A stretch of 64,000 nucleotides of DNA from Turritopsis dohrnii (lineage: Eukaryota; Cnidaria; Hydrozoa; Anthoathecata; Oceaniidae), in contig BQMF02000018.1 in NCBI GenBank assembly GCA_027922465.2, positions 124,001 through 188,000 on the forward strand. The letters run 5' to 3'. A program made the position numbers and the translations under genes. Every line of letters starts with the position of its first letter. Position 1 is the stretch's first letter. Shown one piece after another: positions 1 through 9,098 of the stretch. The notes beneath the pieces are model-generated. The model had not been told where the DNA came from, made no database searches, and was given only the letters and a program-made list of their open reading frames with translations.

Positions 1-729
1 CTCAAAGAAATGAATGTATCAGAAAGAAAGATTATTTATAAAAACACTGCCGATCGCTTGTGTATCTTCCTCCACACTTTTGATTTTGCAGCAATCTCAG
101 GTTGTTTTAGGGTCAGGGTTAGTTTTTAATTAATTAACTTTCTCTTTCATCACCAATAACAATGGTATACAAAGTCTGTAAATAAGATAAATGGTAACAA
201 AAAAGCACCCTAATAAAACTATATCTGAATAGATACGAGTGTTTTTGTTGACCTTATAGTGTACAGCTTAGAATAACTAACTCTAGTAAAATATTTAGTA
301 GCGAAAAATAATCTGGGAATAAGAAACTAGAAACTGTATATGACCATCAAAGCGAGCTAGCCTGAGTCAGGAGATATGAAGTTATGATTTGGATAAGAGA
401 TTCTTTGCAGTTGAAAAATGTAATTTATACGATTCATAGGGGAACCCCTCCCGAAACACGATCCACAGCTCAAGCCCATATGGAGCCAAAAGAACACCCG
501 AGACCATATCATCTCCGAATGTTTGATTCCAGCATAGCCTTAAGCTGTGATCGACCCCCAGAACACCATCCCGAGAGAGCGCCCTCTATTGCTGCTGTTA
601 TATCACAACTCAATTTATCATCTGTAGCAAGAGTTGTACAAGATTTTCCAAGAAGCAAATCGACAAGGTCCATTTCATCATTTTCAACTATGTTGAATGT
701 CTGTTGCAGCGTTGAAAATGTTCTGTTTT
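1..729. other. no gene recognised
   Basis: AT-rich sequence. Open frames here (for example 384-746 plus and 509-733 minus) overlap each other on opposite strands, lack recognisable domains and show no convincing splice structure. The minus frame may be an extension of the LINE remnant that follows, but I cannot show this. Confidence 0.5.
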
Positions 730-1250
730 TCATTTCAGAAGTGTAAGTAGGTACTTTCGAGTTGTGACGTTTCTCATTAGATGCTGAAGAAAGTTCCTTT
801 TTCTTTTATTGATGTTATGCGATAGGGAAGACAGTCCAAAATATTTATGTAAATCATTCCTAGCATGTTTCGATATTTCCCATTTGTCTGACCATTGATT
901 GCTGTATTTGATGGTAGCAGTTCCATTTAAGTACAGTTTTATCAAGAATTTCACAACTATGGTTGGCGATACTTTTTTTTGAAGAAGTGATTGGAAAAGT
1001 GTGTACCAATTGCAACTGTCAAAAGCTTTTTCTGCATCTAAGCTACATAATATAAACCGGTGTATCTTCTTGATTATAATTTTGGATGGTATCTTTGATC
1101 AATAGTTCTGCGTGAGTGGTTGACGAGTCTGCTATTATGCTATTTGTTAATGTTTGGACATTTGTTGACGATTGTTTTTTCGATGATCTTCGTTATTGTA
1201 GGAATTATACTTATGCCTCGGTAGTTGTTTCCATCATTCAACGGTTAGTG
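730..1250 (-). pseudogene. LINE (non-LTR retrotransposon) reverse transcriptase remnant
   Basis: Read on the minus strand, roughly 1060-960 encodes a reverse transcriptase segment with the LDAEKAFDSCNW signature typical of CR1/L2/Jockey-type LINEs. It is followed by an open frame (954-730) containing FLIKLYLNGTATIKYSNQWS, which matches the palm/thumb part of such enzymes. Upstream (about 1250-1060) fragments resembling the conserved block before the active site can be recognised in other frames, interrupted by stops. The YxDD box is not visible. This is a dead 5'- and 3'-truncated copy. The exact LINE clade cannot be fixed by eye. Confidence 0.6.
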
Positions 1251-1400
1251 TTAGGGCTAGGACTAGGGTTATGTTAATCTCCCTGATGAAGAGCCAACTA
1301 GTAAAAAAATATATGCAGATACTTTTGTGGGAGCAAATCGTTTAATGGAACTTTACTCTTGAAAGCTTAAAATTAAACCATATTCATATCTTTAAATGTA

Positions 1401-1865
1401 TCTATATATTAATAGCCGATTCTCTGTCTGTTTGTTTGTTTGTTTGTTTGTTTGTAAGTCACGCAAAATGGTAGATTGAGTTGTGAGAGAAATTATTTCT
1501 TTTTTTGTGTGCGACGTGAGTTCAGAGCAAATACATTGCAATCCCAATCGAACGTGACTTTTTTTGGCTGATGAACTAATAGGAATAACGTTTTGTTTTT
1601 ATTATTATTGTTAGTCTTATATTCCACGTTGACTTGGCTTTAAAAACAATACATCAACTAAATACAAAGAAACTAACTGACTAAACATTTTGGACAAAAA
1701 GCAGCAGTGGCAGAACGTGGCAGCATGTTCGGTTTTCCAGTGTATCCTAACGTATTCTTGCCTGACTGTCTGAGACGGGTGAACTTTTTTTCGAGCAATC
1801 AAAATGTTTAAAAACCGATAGGTAAAAAAAAATATTTTTTTCATGAAACAAAATATGTTTTTCAA
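1401..1865 (+). mobile_element. non-autonomous Helitron-like copy A, 5' part
   Basis: The copy begins with TC immediately after an A (TCTATATATTAATAGCCGAT), followed by a (TTTG)n/(GTCT)n tract and the body also seen at 58944, 62567 and 63505. It follows the other copies to about 1865 and then diverges, so the 3' hairpin and CTAG end are missing. No coding capacity is seen. The Helitron assignment rests on the TC start and on the CTAG end with a GC-rich hairpin in the complete copies at 58944-59793 and 62567-63504. Confidence 0.7.
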
Positions 1866-2029
1866 TTTCCGCGCTTATAGCGTAGGAAATTGTTTGGTTT
1901 ACACATTCTATCTATCTATCTCTGTCACAGTTTTTCGTCGTTTTCGGAAAGTCCGTTCGGATTTCGGATTGTTTGTTTATTCAGAATAGTTAATGACTGA
2001 CCTATGCTAGGAAAACTTAGGACAGGTTT

Positions 2030-2475
2030 GACTAAAATTGGGCAATTTAGACAATGTGCTGATTTAGAAGTTGACGGTCTTTTTGTCAGACTTGACTAAA
2101 ATTGGACAATTTGGGCCAAATTTGGACCAAATTTCGAAAGTTCTTCAAATTTCATGAAATTTTGCATGGATTACATTTGAAAGGTGCTGATTTCAATTCT
2201 GGCAATCATTTTGTCCGAATTGACTAAAATTGGACAATTTGGGCCAAATTTGGACCAAATTTCGAAAGTTCTTCAAATTTTATGAACTTTTGCATGGATT
2301 ACATTTGAAAGGTGCTGATTTCGAATTTGACAGTCATGTTATCAGATTTGACTAAAATTGGACAATTTGGGCCAAATTTGGACCAAATTTCGAAAAATCT
2401 TCAATTTTCATGAATAAACATCATGCGCAAGATATTGGTGAACTGTTTTTCTGGCCCCGAAACATCATAGTGAAT
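2030..2475. repeat. 128-bp tandem repeat, about three units
   Basis: The block beginning TTGACTAAAATTGGACAATT recurs at 2092, 2220 and 2348, a period of 128 bp. Each unit contains the run TTTGGGCCAAATTTGGACCA and an AAGGTGCTGATTT segment. A shorter divergent unit precedes it near 2032. The array lies between two fragments of the same Helitron family. Confidence 0.85.
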
Positions 2476-2565
2476 TGCAAGGCTGTCAAGATTAAGTTAA
2501 ATAAAGTAAAGAAGGGAGTAATTTGATGAATTCCAGACTGCATCAATTATTAGTCAGTTTGAAAA

Positions 2566-2946
2566 TTGTACATCAACTAAATACAAAGAAACTAACTGAT
2601 TAAACATTTTGGAGAAAAAGCAGCAGTGGCAGAACGTGGCAGCATATGTTCGGTTTGCCACTAACTCTTGCCTGACTGTCTGAGACGGGTGAACTTTTTT
2701 TTTGAGCAATCAAAATGTTTAAAAACCGATAGGTAAAAAAAGAGTATCATATCAAAACAAAATGTTTTTTTTTTTTTGCTTTTCTTTTAATAAATTAATT
2801 TCTTCTTTTAATTGTTAAGCGTTCTGATCGAACGTTTTTTTATTCTATTTATTCATTTAGCACGTGCCTTTCTTCTCTCCTCCGTGTGAACTTTTTAAGA
2901 AGAGAAACCATTTCTCCCCTGTTTGATAGCACCCATGTTAGAGGGG
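2566..2946 (+). mobile_element. non-autonomous Helitron-like fragment A', 3' part
   Basis: From ACATCAACTAAATACAAAGA to CACCCATGTTAGAG the sequence matches the middle and 3' portion of the Helitron-like family, in the same orientation as the copy at 1401. It repeats the stretch 1649-1860, so this is a second partial copy rather than the continuation of copy A. The terminal hairpin and CTAG are absent. Confidence 0.7.
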
Positions 2947-3059
2947 GGAGGTGTCCTGTCACCGATATTACAGTATTCTCTCTAATATTAACGGACACTC
3001 CAATTAGGACACCTTTCATTAATGGATGAATTTCATGGAAAATCTAATCAGGCCCGCTG

Positions 3060-3340
3060 ATTAGTTTTTTCACCAAATGGTCTTTTTGAGATCTTTCTTA
3101 CACGCTGCTTTTCTTTATAAGCAAGCAACAAGAGATGAACCTCGTGAGAGCCACAGCACGCCGCAATGTCTGAAATATCTACCCACACTCTTGTATCAGA
3201 GCTGTGGAACCCAGTTTCCCTCACATGGCATGGGTCGACCCGGGCGAAGGAACATTCACTTGCCAAGTGAATCGTAGTGACGCATTGGGTATCGAACCTG
3301 GACCTCCCAGTCACTATACCACTACGCCTGGAACCATAGA
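3060..3340 (-). mobile_element. tRNA-derived SINE
   Basis: On the minus strand a pol III-type head is visible: an A box-like TCCAGGCGTAGTGG (complement of 3319-3332) and a B box GGTTCGATACC (complement of 3288-3298) about 30 bp apart. A non-tRNA body of about 200 bp follows. The head does not close into a clean tRNA cloverleaf by eye, so a SINE is preferred over a functional tRNA gene. A second tRNA-type head, of a different family, lies at 52149. Confidence 0.6.
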
Positions 3341-3417
3341 AATACGAAAACATTATCGCGACAAAAAAAAAATTCCATTGTGTGACGCTCTTTGTATAGC
3401 TATCATACACCCAACTA

Positions 3418-3607
3418 CAATCCTGGACAAAATATTGTGGCAGTAAGCATGAAATTCACATTATGAGGCCCCCCTTGCCCCACCATCAATGTTATCAATG
3501 TTTGTTGGGCCCCTAGCTGGACATAAATCAAAACATTGATGCTGGGGGAGGGGTGTTTGAATTCTTCATGAAAAACATCACTACCCCACAATTTATGTCC
3601 AGGATTG
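3418..3607. mobile_element. 190-bp TIR element (MITE) with TA target duplication
   Basis: The ends are inverted repeats: CAATCCTGGACA at 3418 and TGTCCAGGATTG ending at 3607. A second conserved block (TTGTGGnAGT) lies inside both arms. The element is flanked by TA on both sides (3416-3417 and 3608-3609), the signature of Tc1/mariner-type insertion. There is no coding capacity. A weakly similar stretch, CCTGGACAAATATGTGGCAG, occurs near 46020. Confidence 0.75.
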
Positions 3608-4067
3608 TAGTTTTTTTCTTTGTTCCAAGAAATTCCTTCATTTACATTGATTCTGTAAGTCCTTTTGAATAAGTGCGCCATTTCTTAAATTTCTATCAAA
3701 TTCCACTTTTGATGGTGTAAGTAGCACTCTATGCGCATGCGTGGCCAATTTCAATCAAGTGGAAATTCGACTTGACATTATACGCTTCGTTTTTCAACAC
3801 AAACTGTTGTCATTGTTTAAAATCCTTATTTTAATGGTCTGATTCAATTTAATGAATTATTTTCTTGGAAGTCATAATTTTTTTAAAAAAAACAATACTA
3901 TCACAAAGTCTTTGAATCTCATCTGATGTCGAAAGTTTTGATGATGACGTGTAGGAACAGTTTAGAATATGGATAACAACAAAGTTTTTTTGTTTCCAAG
4001 AAAAACAACAAACAAGACAAAAAAAATCTTTACAATGCAATCGACAAGGGGAATAACCGGAATTCGC

Positions 4068-4472
4068 TTAACCAAGTATGCTGGTAATGTGTGATGCCAA
4101 GAAACTAATAAGGCGGTCGTATTGATATCGGGCGCCCACTTTCAGAAACTGTATGATGAGCTTGCAAGCAGCGCCACGAGACCCATGAACGATGCCATTG
4201 AAGACACTTGTTACATCACGTTTGGACACACAGCGATACTCTACATCGCGTTTCCCCATCAGATTTGCTTGAAGATATGCAACCAAATTCGAAAGTTCGT
4301 GTTGTGCGAACATGTAACAGAACTGAATGATATATTGGCAAGGTCGGCCATCTCCTGCTGTCAACATGTCTTCGATGATACCACGTTTCTCAATGGAATG
4401 AACAAGCGGGTCATCCACAGCAGTTGCTGTTAACAGTACGCTCAGAAGCAAAGAGAGGTAGATTGTAATCAT
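4068..4472 (-). CDS. unrecognised secreted peptide precursor with two related units
   Basis: No family is recognised. The 134-residue product starts at the ATG at 4472. An in-frame ATG at 4556 exists, but the inner start places a hydrophobic signal peptide (residues 1-18, MITIYLSLLLSVLLTATA) at the N-terminus. Dibasic sites follow at 29-30 (KR), 73-75 (GKR) and 84-85 (KR). They divide the product into unit 1 (31-72), a short linker (76-83) and unit 2 (86-134). The two units align without gaps as C-x2-I-I-Q-F-x11-L-[VI]-[AS]-[YF]-L (Cys45 and Cys103), so the precursor arose by internal duplication. Both units end in Leu-Met/Leu-Gly, and Gly before KR or at the terminus could be an amide donor. 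The cysteines are 45, 52, 81 and 103. The predicted units look like amphipathic helices. A neuropeptide, antimicrobial or other secreted effector role is possible; nothing here decides it. The CDS is intronless as drawn. Confidence 0.7.
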   Translation of the reverse strand: MITIYLSLLLSVLLTATAVDDPLVHSIEKRGIIEDMLTAGDGRPCQYIIQFCYMFAQHELSNLVAYLQANLMGKRDVEYRCVSKRDVTSVFNGIVHGSRGAACKLIIQFLKVGARYQYDRLISFLASHITSILG

Positions 4473-4735
4473 TGTCACCACTGTTCGCTGAGGTCGCCTT
4501 CTTTGAAATGCTTCAGTTAGCTTTTGTGGTTCTGTCTTTCCTACAGTTGTGCACACAACACTTATGACTCGAAAGTCACTGAGCCAACATATTTACCATT
4601 TGAAGGATCAATATTATGATTTGTGTCTTCTGTATCATCTGTTCACGTGTAGATGAATAGTTTTTGGTGGAAATTTAGGATGATGGAAATTTTTTTACCA
4701 CTTTTAGGTTTATCAAAAATGAGGATCAAATCAAC

Positions 4736-4823
4736 TAAAAAAATCTAAACTAAAAAAATCTAAGCTAAAAAAATCTAAACTAAAAAAATCTAAACTAAAA
4801 AAATCTAAACTAAAAAGATCAAA
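4736..4823. repeat. 15-bp tandem repeat
   Basis: About six units of CTAAAAAAATCTAAA with single-base variants (one unit ends AAG). It is a simple AT-rich minisatellite upstream of the peptide precursor gene, which is transcribed away from it. Confidence 0.9.
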
Positions 4824-5074
4824 TCAAAAATCGACAATGTTGTCATAGATGACCTGTTCAGTGGTGAGTACGAATCGGATTGAAAGATTCCAATCGAACT
4901 TCCCTCCTATATATCTCCTTGGTGATTGTGATTATAATCCGGTTTTCGAACAAACATTCGGGTATCTATTGATTCGGAACACAACGTTTATAATGCGATA
5001 ATACAACTATGTAAACTTCTTAAATGTCTATTTTGCTGGACAAACACAATATATCAAGTTATGGTAGATTGGAC

Positions 5075-5396
5075 CATGGACGTATAAAAAGAGAAGGACT
5101 TACAAATTTTATTAATCTATTCAAAGAACCTTAATTCCAATGCACCATTTTAAAAACGGTTGAGTAGAAGTTTTGTGATACTCAAGAATATTGCTGATGC
5201 ATCTGCAAATCGTATTTTCTCTCAATTCGTTGGTTTTCCACATCAGATTAAACCTAAAGCCGGGTTTATACGACCGAAATCCAGTGGAATGCGAGGCGAG
5301 GATTATATCAAAGAAATGCCGACAGAATAGATTTTAATAATAGAAATGAAAGGCTTTAGTATTAGTTGTGAGTCCTTCTCTTTTTATACGTCCATG
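5075..5396. mobile_element. 322-bp TIR element (MITE) with 7-bp target duplication
   Basis: Near-perfect terminal inverted repeats of about 26 bp begin CATGGACGTATAAAAAGAGA at 5075 and end with the complement at 5396. The heptamer ATTGGAC flanks both ends (5068-5074 and 5397-5403) as a target-site duplication. There is no open frame of note. The superfamily is uncertain: a 7-8 bp duplication would suit a hAT-like source, but the termini are not hAT-typical. Confidence 0.8.
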
Positions 5397-5995
5397 ATTG
5401 GACACGAGTGTTTGTGAAGAGCGGTATTCGTAATAAATCTTAAAGTGGGCTTTCCACTTCTGGAACATTTTCCTCTGACAGAAACGGAACGGGAGAATGC
5501 TAGAGAAAGAGCGTGATTGTTTTTTCTTCTTTTAATCATCCTTTTTTTCGTGGAAAGTCGTCTTTAGTGGAATTCAACAAATGATTTTCATCATTCACGA
5601 CAACCTTAAATAAGCTGTCGGGTGTTTTTCATGTAAACTAGGATAGATTTAAAGAAACGTTTTTATTTTGTTGTCATTTTTCAACAGATAACATAAAAGC
5701 GTCTATTATTTTCAACATGGATTTATGAAACAGAAGAACGAACTCAAAATCTCCCATTTGTAATATCCGTGATGTAAAAATATAATTATCATCTTGCATA
5801 TTTTTTTTATAATTTTTTCGTCAATTCTCCAATGCAACTTAAGATCGTTAAACTGCTGAGCAAGCATAATCTGTACGAATTGACAAAATCATATAACAAC
5901 GTCACAAATATACATTGAAAATATTCCAACTTTAGATTCATATATCAATGATCTCCACAACTAATTTTGTCCCATCGGAGCACTTTTAGGTTCTA

Positions 5996-6631
5996 CAGTG
6001 TGTCTCAAAATGTTAGCTTCAGTAACTTTGTTCTCAATTTTCTAAAAAATGAATAATGGTATAATAATGAAATATATACCATTAGAAAGCTGAGTTTCTT
6101 GGCTTTCTATTGATGTGGTACCCATTAACTGGTTTTTTATATTTAGCTTATAATCCAAGAAAAAAACAAGTGTTTTAATCTAAAAATTCTTAACGATCAA
6201 TTAACACCCCGTTTAATGAGCAAAATATTCATTGTTGTTTATAATTATGGTATTGATTTTTTACAAACCGTTTGAGAATTCTCAAAAATTGTTACCAAAA
6301 ATAAAAAAAATGTTAACATAACATTGAAAGGTAGTTATTTTTTTAAACGTTTTTATTGTAATGATAATTTTTCACTTGTGTTATAACTTTTGTTGTTTAA
6401 TATTTTTATTGTTAACTGAGTTTTAATTGATCGTTAAGAATTTTTAGATTAAAACACTTGTTTTTTTCTTGGATTATAAGCTAAATATAAAAAACCAGTT
6501 AATGGGTACCACATCAATAGAAAGCCAAGAAACTCAGCTTTCTAATGGTATATATTTCATTATTATACCATTATTCATTTTTTAGAAAATTGAGAATAAA
6601 GTTACTGAAGCTAACATTTTGAGACACACTG
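5996..6631. mobile_element. 636-bp foldback-like MITE with 209-bp inverted arms
   Basis: The arms 5996-6204 and 6423-6631 are nearly identical inverted repeats starting CAGTGTGTCTCAAAATGTTA, around a loop of about 218 bp with no ORF. TA dinucleotides flank both ends (5994-5995, 6632-6633). The terminal nonamer CAGTGTGTC is the same as that of the mariner element 280 bp downstream. The arm end TTAACGATCAATTA recurs inside that element near 7148. It is therefore probably a Tc1/mariner-type non-autonomous relative. Confidence 0.85.
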
Positions 6632-6914
6632 TATATATAAATTGAAAGTTATTGAATACTATGTAAAAATACAACACTTAAAGATAATGAACTGTTATAA
6701 GAGAGCTGAGGGTTGCACTATGCTAACGTCAGCAGAAATAGGACAATCGGAAAATGGTCTGGGAACGAGCTGCTTATTATAAAATAAGCGCTCAAACAAA
6801 GCAAAGAAATGGTTGATTCTCTCGTGGAGATTATACTTTTTTCTTGACCTTAATATAATAGATTTTACAATCCAGTTAACACAATATAACATGACATCAT
6901 CACCAACGCTCATA

Positions 6915-8816
6915 CAGTGTGTCCTGAAAAAAAACGGAATCCTAGATTTAAAAAGCTGTAACTTTTGAAGTTTTTACTCGTTACATGCGATTTTTATATC
7001 ATTTAAAAGATCTTTTTCTTAACTTCTTTTTCTTTTCTTAACTTTTCAGATACATATATTTTGTGAAGTTTAATATTTAGAAAGTTATTCGGGTTTAAAT
7101 GTTTCGATACGGTCATTAACTTCTTAAAGATCAATAAACTCAACACTTAACGATCAATTATCCTTTTGTTTTCAGTAAAATGTTGTCTTGAGTATTGCTG
7201 TGTTAAAGTCTGCACGAAAATTTTTGAAAACTCACAAATATTTTAATGATTGTGTGAAATGTGCTTAAACGTAAAATTAATTCTTCAATGAAAACTTATT
7301 CCCCGTGCTCTCTGAAAACCTTTATAACCAGAATAAAATATCGATAACTCACTCATCATGCAGCTTACAGTGGAACAGAGAGTGTTGTGAAAAAATATCA
7401 TGAAAGTAGAAGTTTTGTGACTGTACGAGCAGTTTTTCAACAGCAATTTCCTGGCGTTAATCCACCTTCGAATAGCACGATTTTTAGAAATGTAGAAAAA
7501 TATAACACTGAAGGCACTAGCAAAAATTTGAATAAAGAAAGGAGTGGTAGGAGGAGAACAGCGAGAAGCCAACAAAACATCCAAATAGTGAGACAGTTAT
7601 TAGCTCAGCAGCCCAATGGCTTTTCCTGCCGACGCAACCCAACTGGCCTATCCAAAACAGCATTTAACGAAATTACCAGAAAAGATTTACGTTGGCATCC
7701 TTACAAGATACATGTTGTGCAAGAGCTGCAAAATGGTGACATGGCTAGAAGGTTGCGTTTCTGTAGATGGTTTTCTCACAATGCCCACAATCCACGTTTT
7801 TTGGCCAACATTGTTATTGGAGACGAGGCTGCTTTTCACATGTGTGGCAGAGTAAACACGCAGAACGTTCTTTGTTATGCTCCCAAAGGCCAGCCTCCTC
7901 GTGATTTTAAAAGTTCGAGAAAAGTTCTTCCCGCCAAAAGCTGAATGTTTGGATTGGCCTATGTGGTAATGGAGAGATTATGGGACCCTTCATTTTCAAT
8001 AGAAATGTTAACGCACGAGCTTATAAAGAAATGTTGGAACAGTTTGCGTTTCCTGGAATAGCAAGAGCGTTTGGATTGTACGCCGGTCCTATTTTTCAAA
8101 ACATCTGGTGGTTTCAGGACGGAGCCCCAGCCCATAGCTCACTCGAAATCTGTCGACTTCTAAGAACAAAGTTTCAAAACCGTGTGGTTGCTCTCCATCA
8201 TCCCGTTGAATGGCCGCCCAGATCTCCCGATCTGACTCCTTTGGACTTTTTTCTTTGGGGTTATCTCAAGCAGAAAGTTTTTCGTACCCCTCCTGCTAAT
8301 TTGGTGGATAGTTGATGAAGTAAATGTACTAAGACAAAATCCTGCCATTATCAGGAGTTCTTTTAATGCCATGATGGGGCGAACTAACCATTGTATGCAA
8401 AGAAATGGCTCACATGTCGAATGTACCTAGCTTGAATTTTTTTTTGTTATTTTGTGTGAAGAAGTTGTTTTTAGCAAGGATTTCACGAAAAAATATTTTT
8501 GTCATGTAAATGTAGCGTTACATTTTAGCATAGTCACAAGAGAGAAACGTATTGACGATTCGATCGTGTTTTGTATTGAACGGGTCATTAATCTGCATTC
8601 ACGTATTTTCTAATTAATCTTTAACGTTTTAATTACATAATCTCATGCTAACAGTCCTTATTATAGCCCAAATATTTTTAATTTGAAAATAAAAATTACA
8701 TATGGAAAGACGAGAAAATCTTCTTTCTTTTGGTGTAAAAATCGCATAATTTAACTCAAAATATCAAAAGATATGACTGATAAAAGTTAGGATTCCGTTT
8801 TTTTCAGGACACACTG
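6915..8816 (+). mobile_element. mariner-type DNA transposon, about 1.9 kb
   Basis: The terminal inverted repeats are CAGTGTGTCCTGAAAAAAAA (from 6915) and its complement ending at 8816. They extend about 29 bp and differ mainly by one A in the homopolymer. TA lies outside both ends (6913-6914, 8817-8818). A broken transposase gene lies between them at 7359-8315. Full ends plus a transposase-sized interior indicate a once autonomous copy. Confidence 0.9.
7359..8315 (+). pseudogene. mariner-type (DD41D-spacing) transposase, inactivated
   Basis: The frame opens at 7359 with an ATG but meets a TGA within about 11 codons. It continues through a helix-turn-helix DNA-binding region (FQQQFPGVNPPSNSTIFRNV, about 7432-7491) and the first catalytic Asp in VIGDEAAFH. 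A frameshift near 7937 moves the rest to another frame. That part holds the second Asp (WWFQDGAPAHS) and the third in WPPRSPDLTPLDFFLWGYLK. By my count 41 residues separate the second and third Asp, giving DD41D spacing. The protein ends early at NLVDS. The three catalytic residues survive, but the copy cannot make an intact protein. Confidence 0.85.
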
Positions 8817-9098
8817 TATTTGGTTTTGTTGTAATTATCTTGTGATAATTATCTTATCAGTAAACTTTTTTCGTTGAAAACATTCAGTCTCTTGTTTTAT
8901 ACCTTCATGTTTTCAATGAAGTTAAAAATCTGCTCATTAAATGAGTGACTCGTCTGTTGTTTTTCGATTCGCTTTCACTCGTCTGCAACTCGTCCATAAT
9001 TGCCTACACTCGTCTGCAACTTGTTGTCAAACAAGATTGATCCTTCTGCTATGTTCTGTTCTTCTGTTTTCTATACTACTAAAGCTAAATATCTTTCT

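Noticed and set aside
100..130. Telomere-like GGGTTAG words here and near 1245-1275
   Set aside because: Only one or two degenerate units; no tandem array.
384..746. 120-codon plus-strand open frame
   Set aside because: No domain, no good start context, and overlapped by an equally long frame on the other strand beside a LINE remnant.
2092..2475. CRISPR-like array
   Set aside because: The 128-bp period has no short conserved repeat with unique spacers, and the DNA is eukaryotic; it is an ordinary tandem repeat.
3288..3332. Possible tRNA gene (minus)
   Set aside because: A and B boxes are present but the acceptor and other stems do not pair convincingly; better explained as a SINE.
3077..3446. 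Overlapping open frames on both strands
   Set aside because: They lie within the tRNA-derived SINE and the start of a MITE; no protein similarity seen.
4122..4433. Plus-strand frame opposite the peptide precursor
   Set aside because: No signal peptide or recognisable motif; the minus frame has a signal peptide, dibasic sites and an internal duplication.
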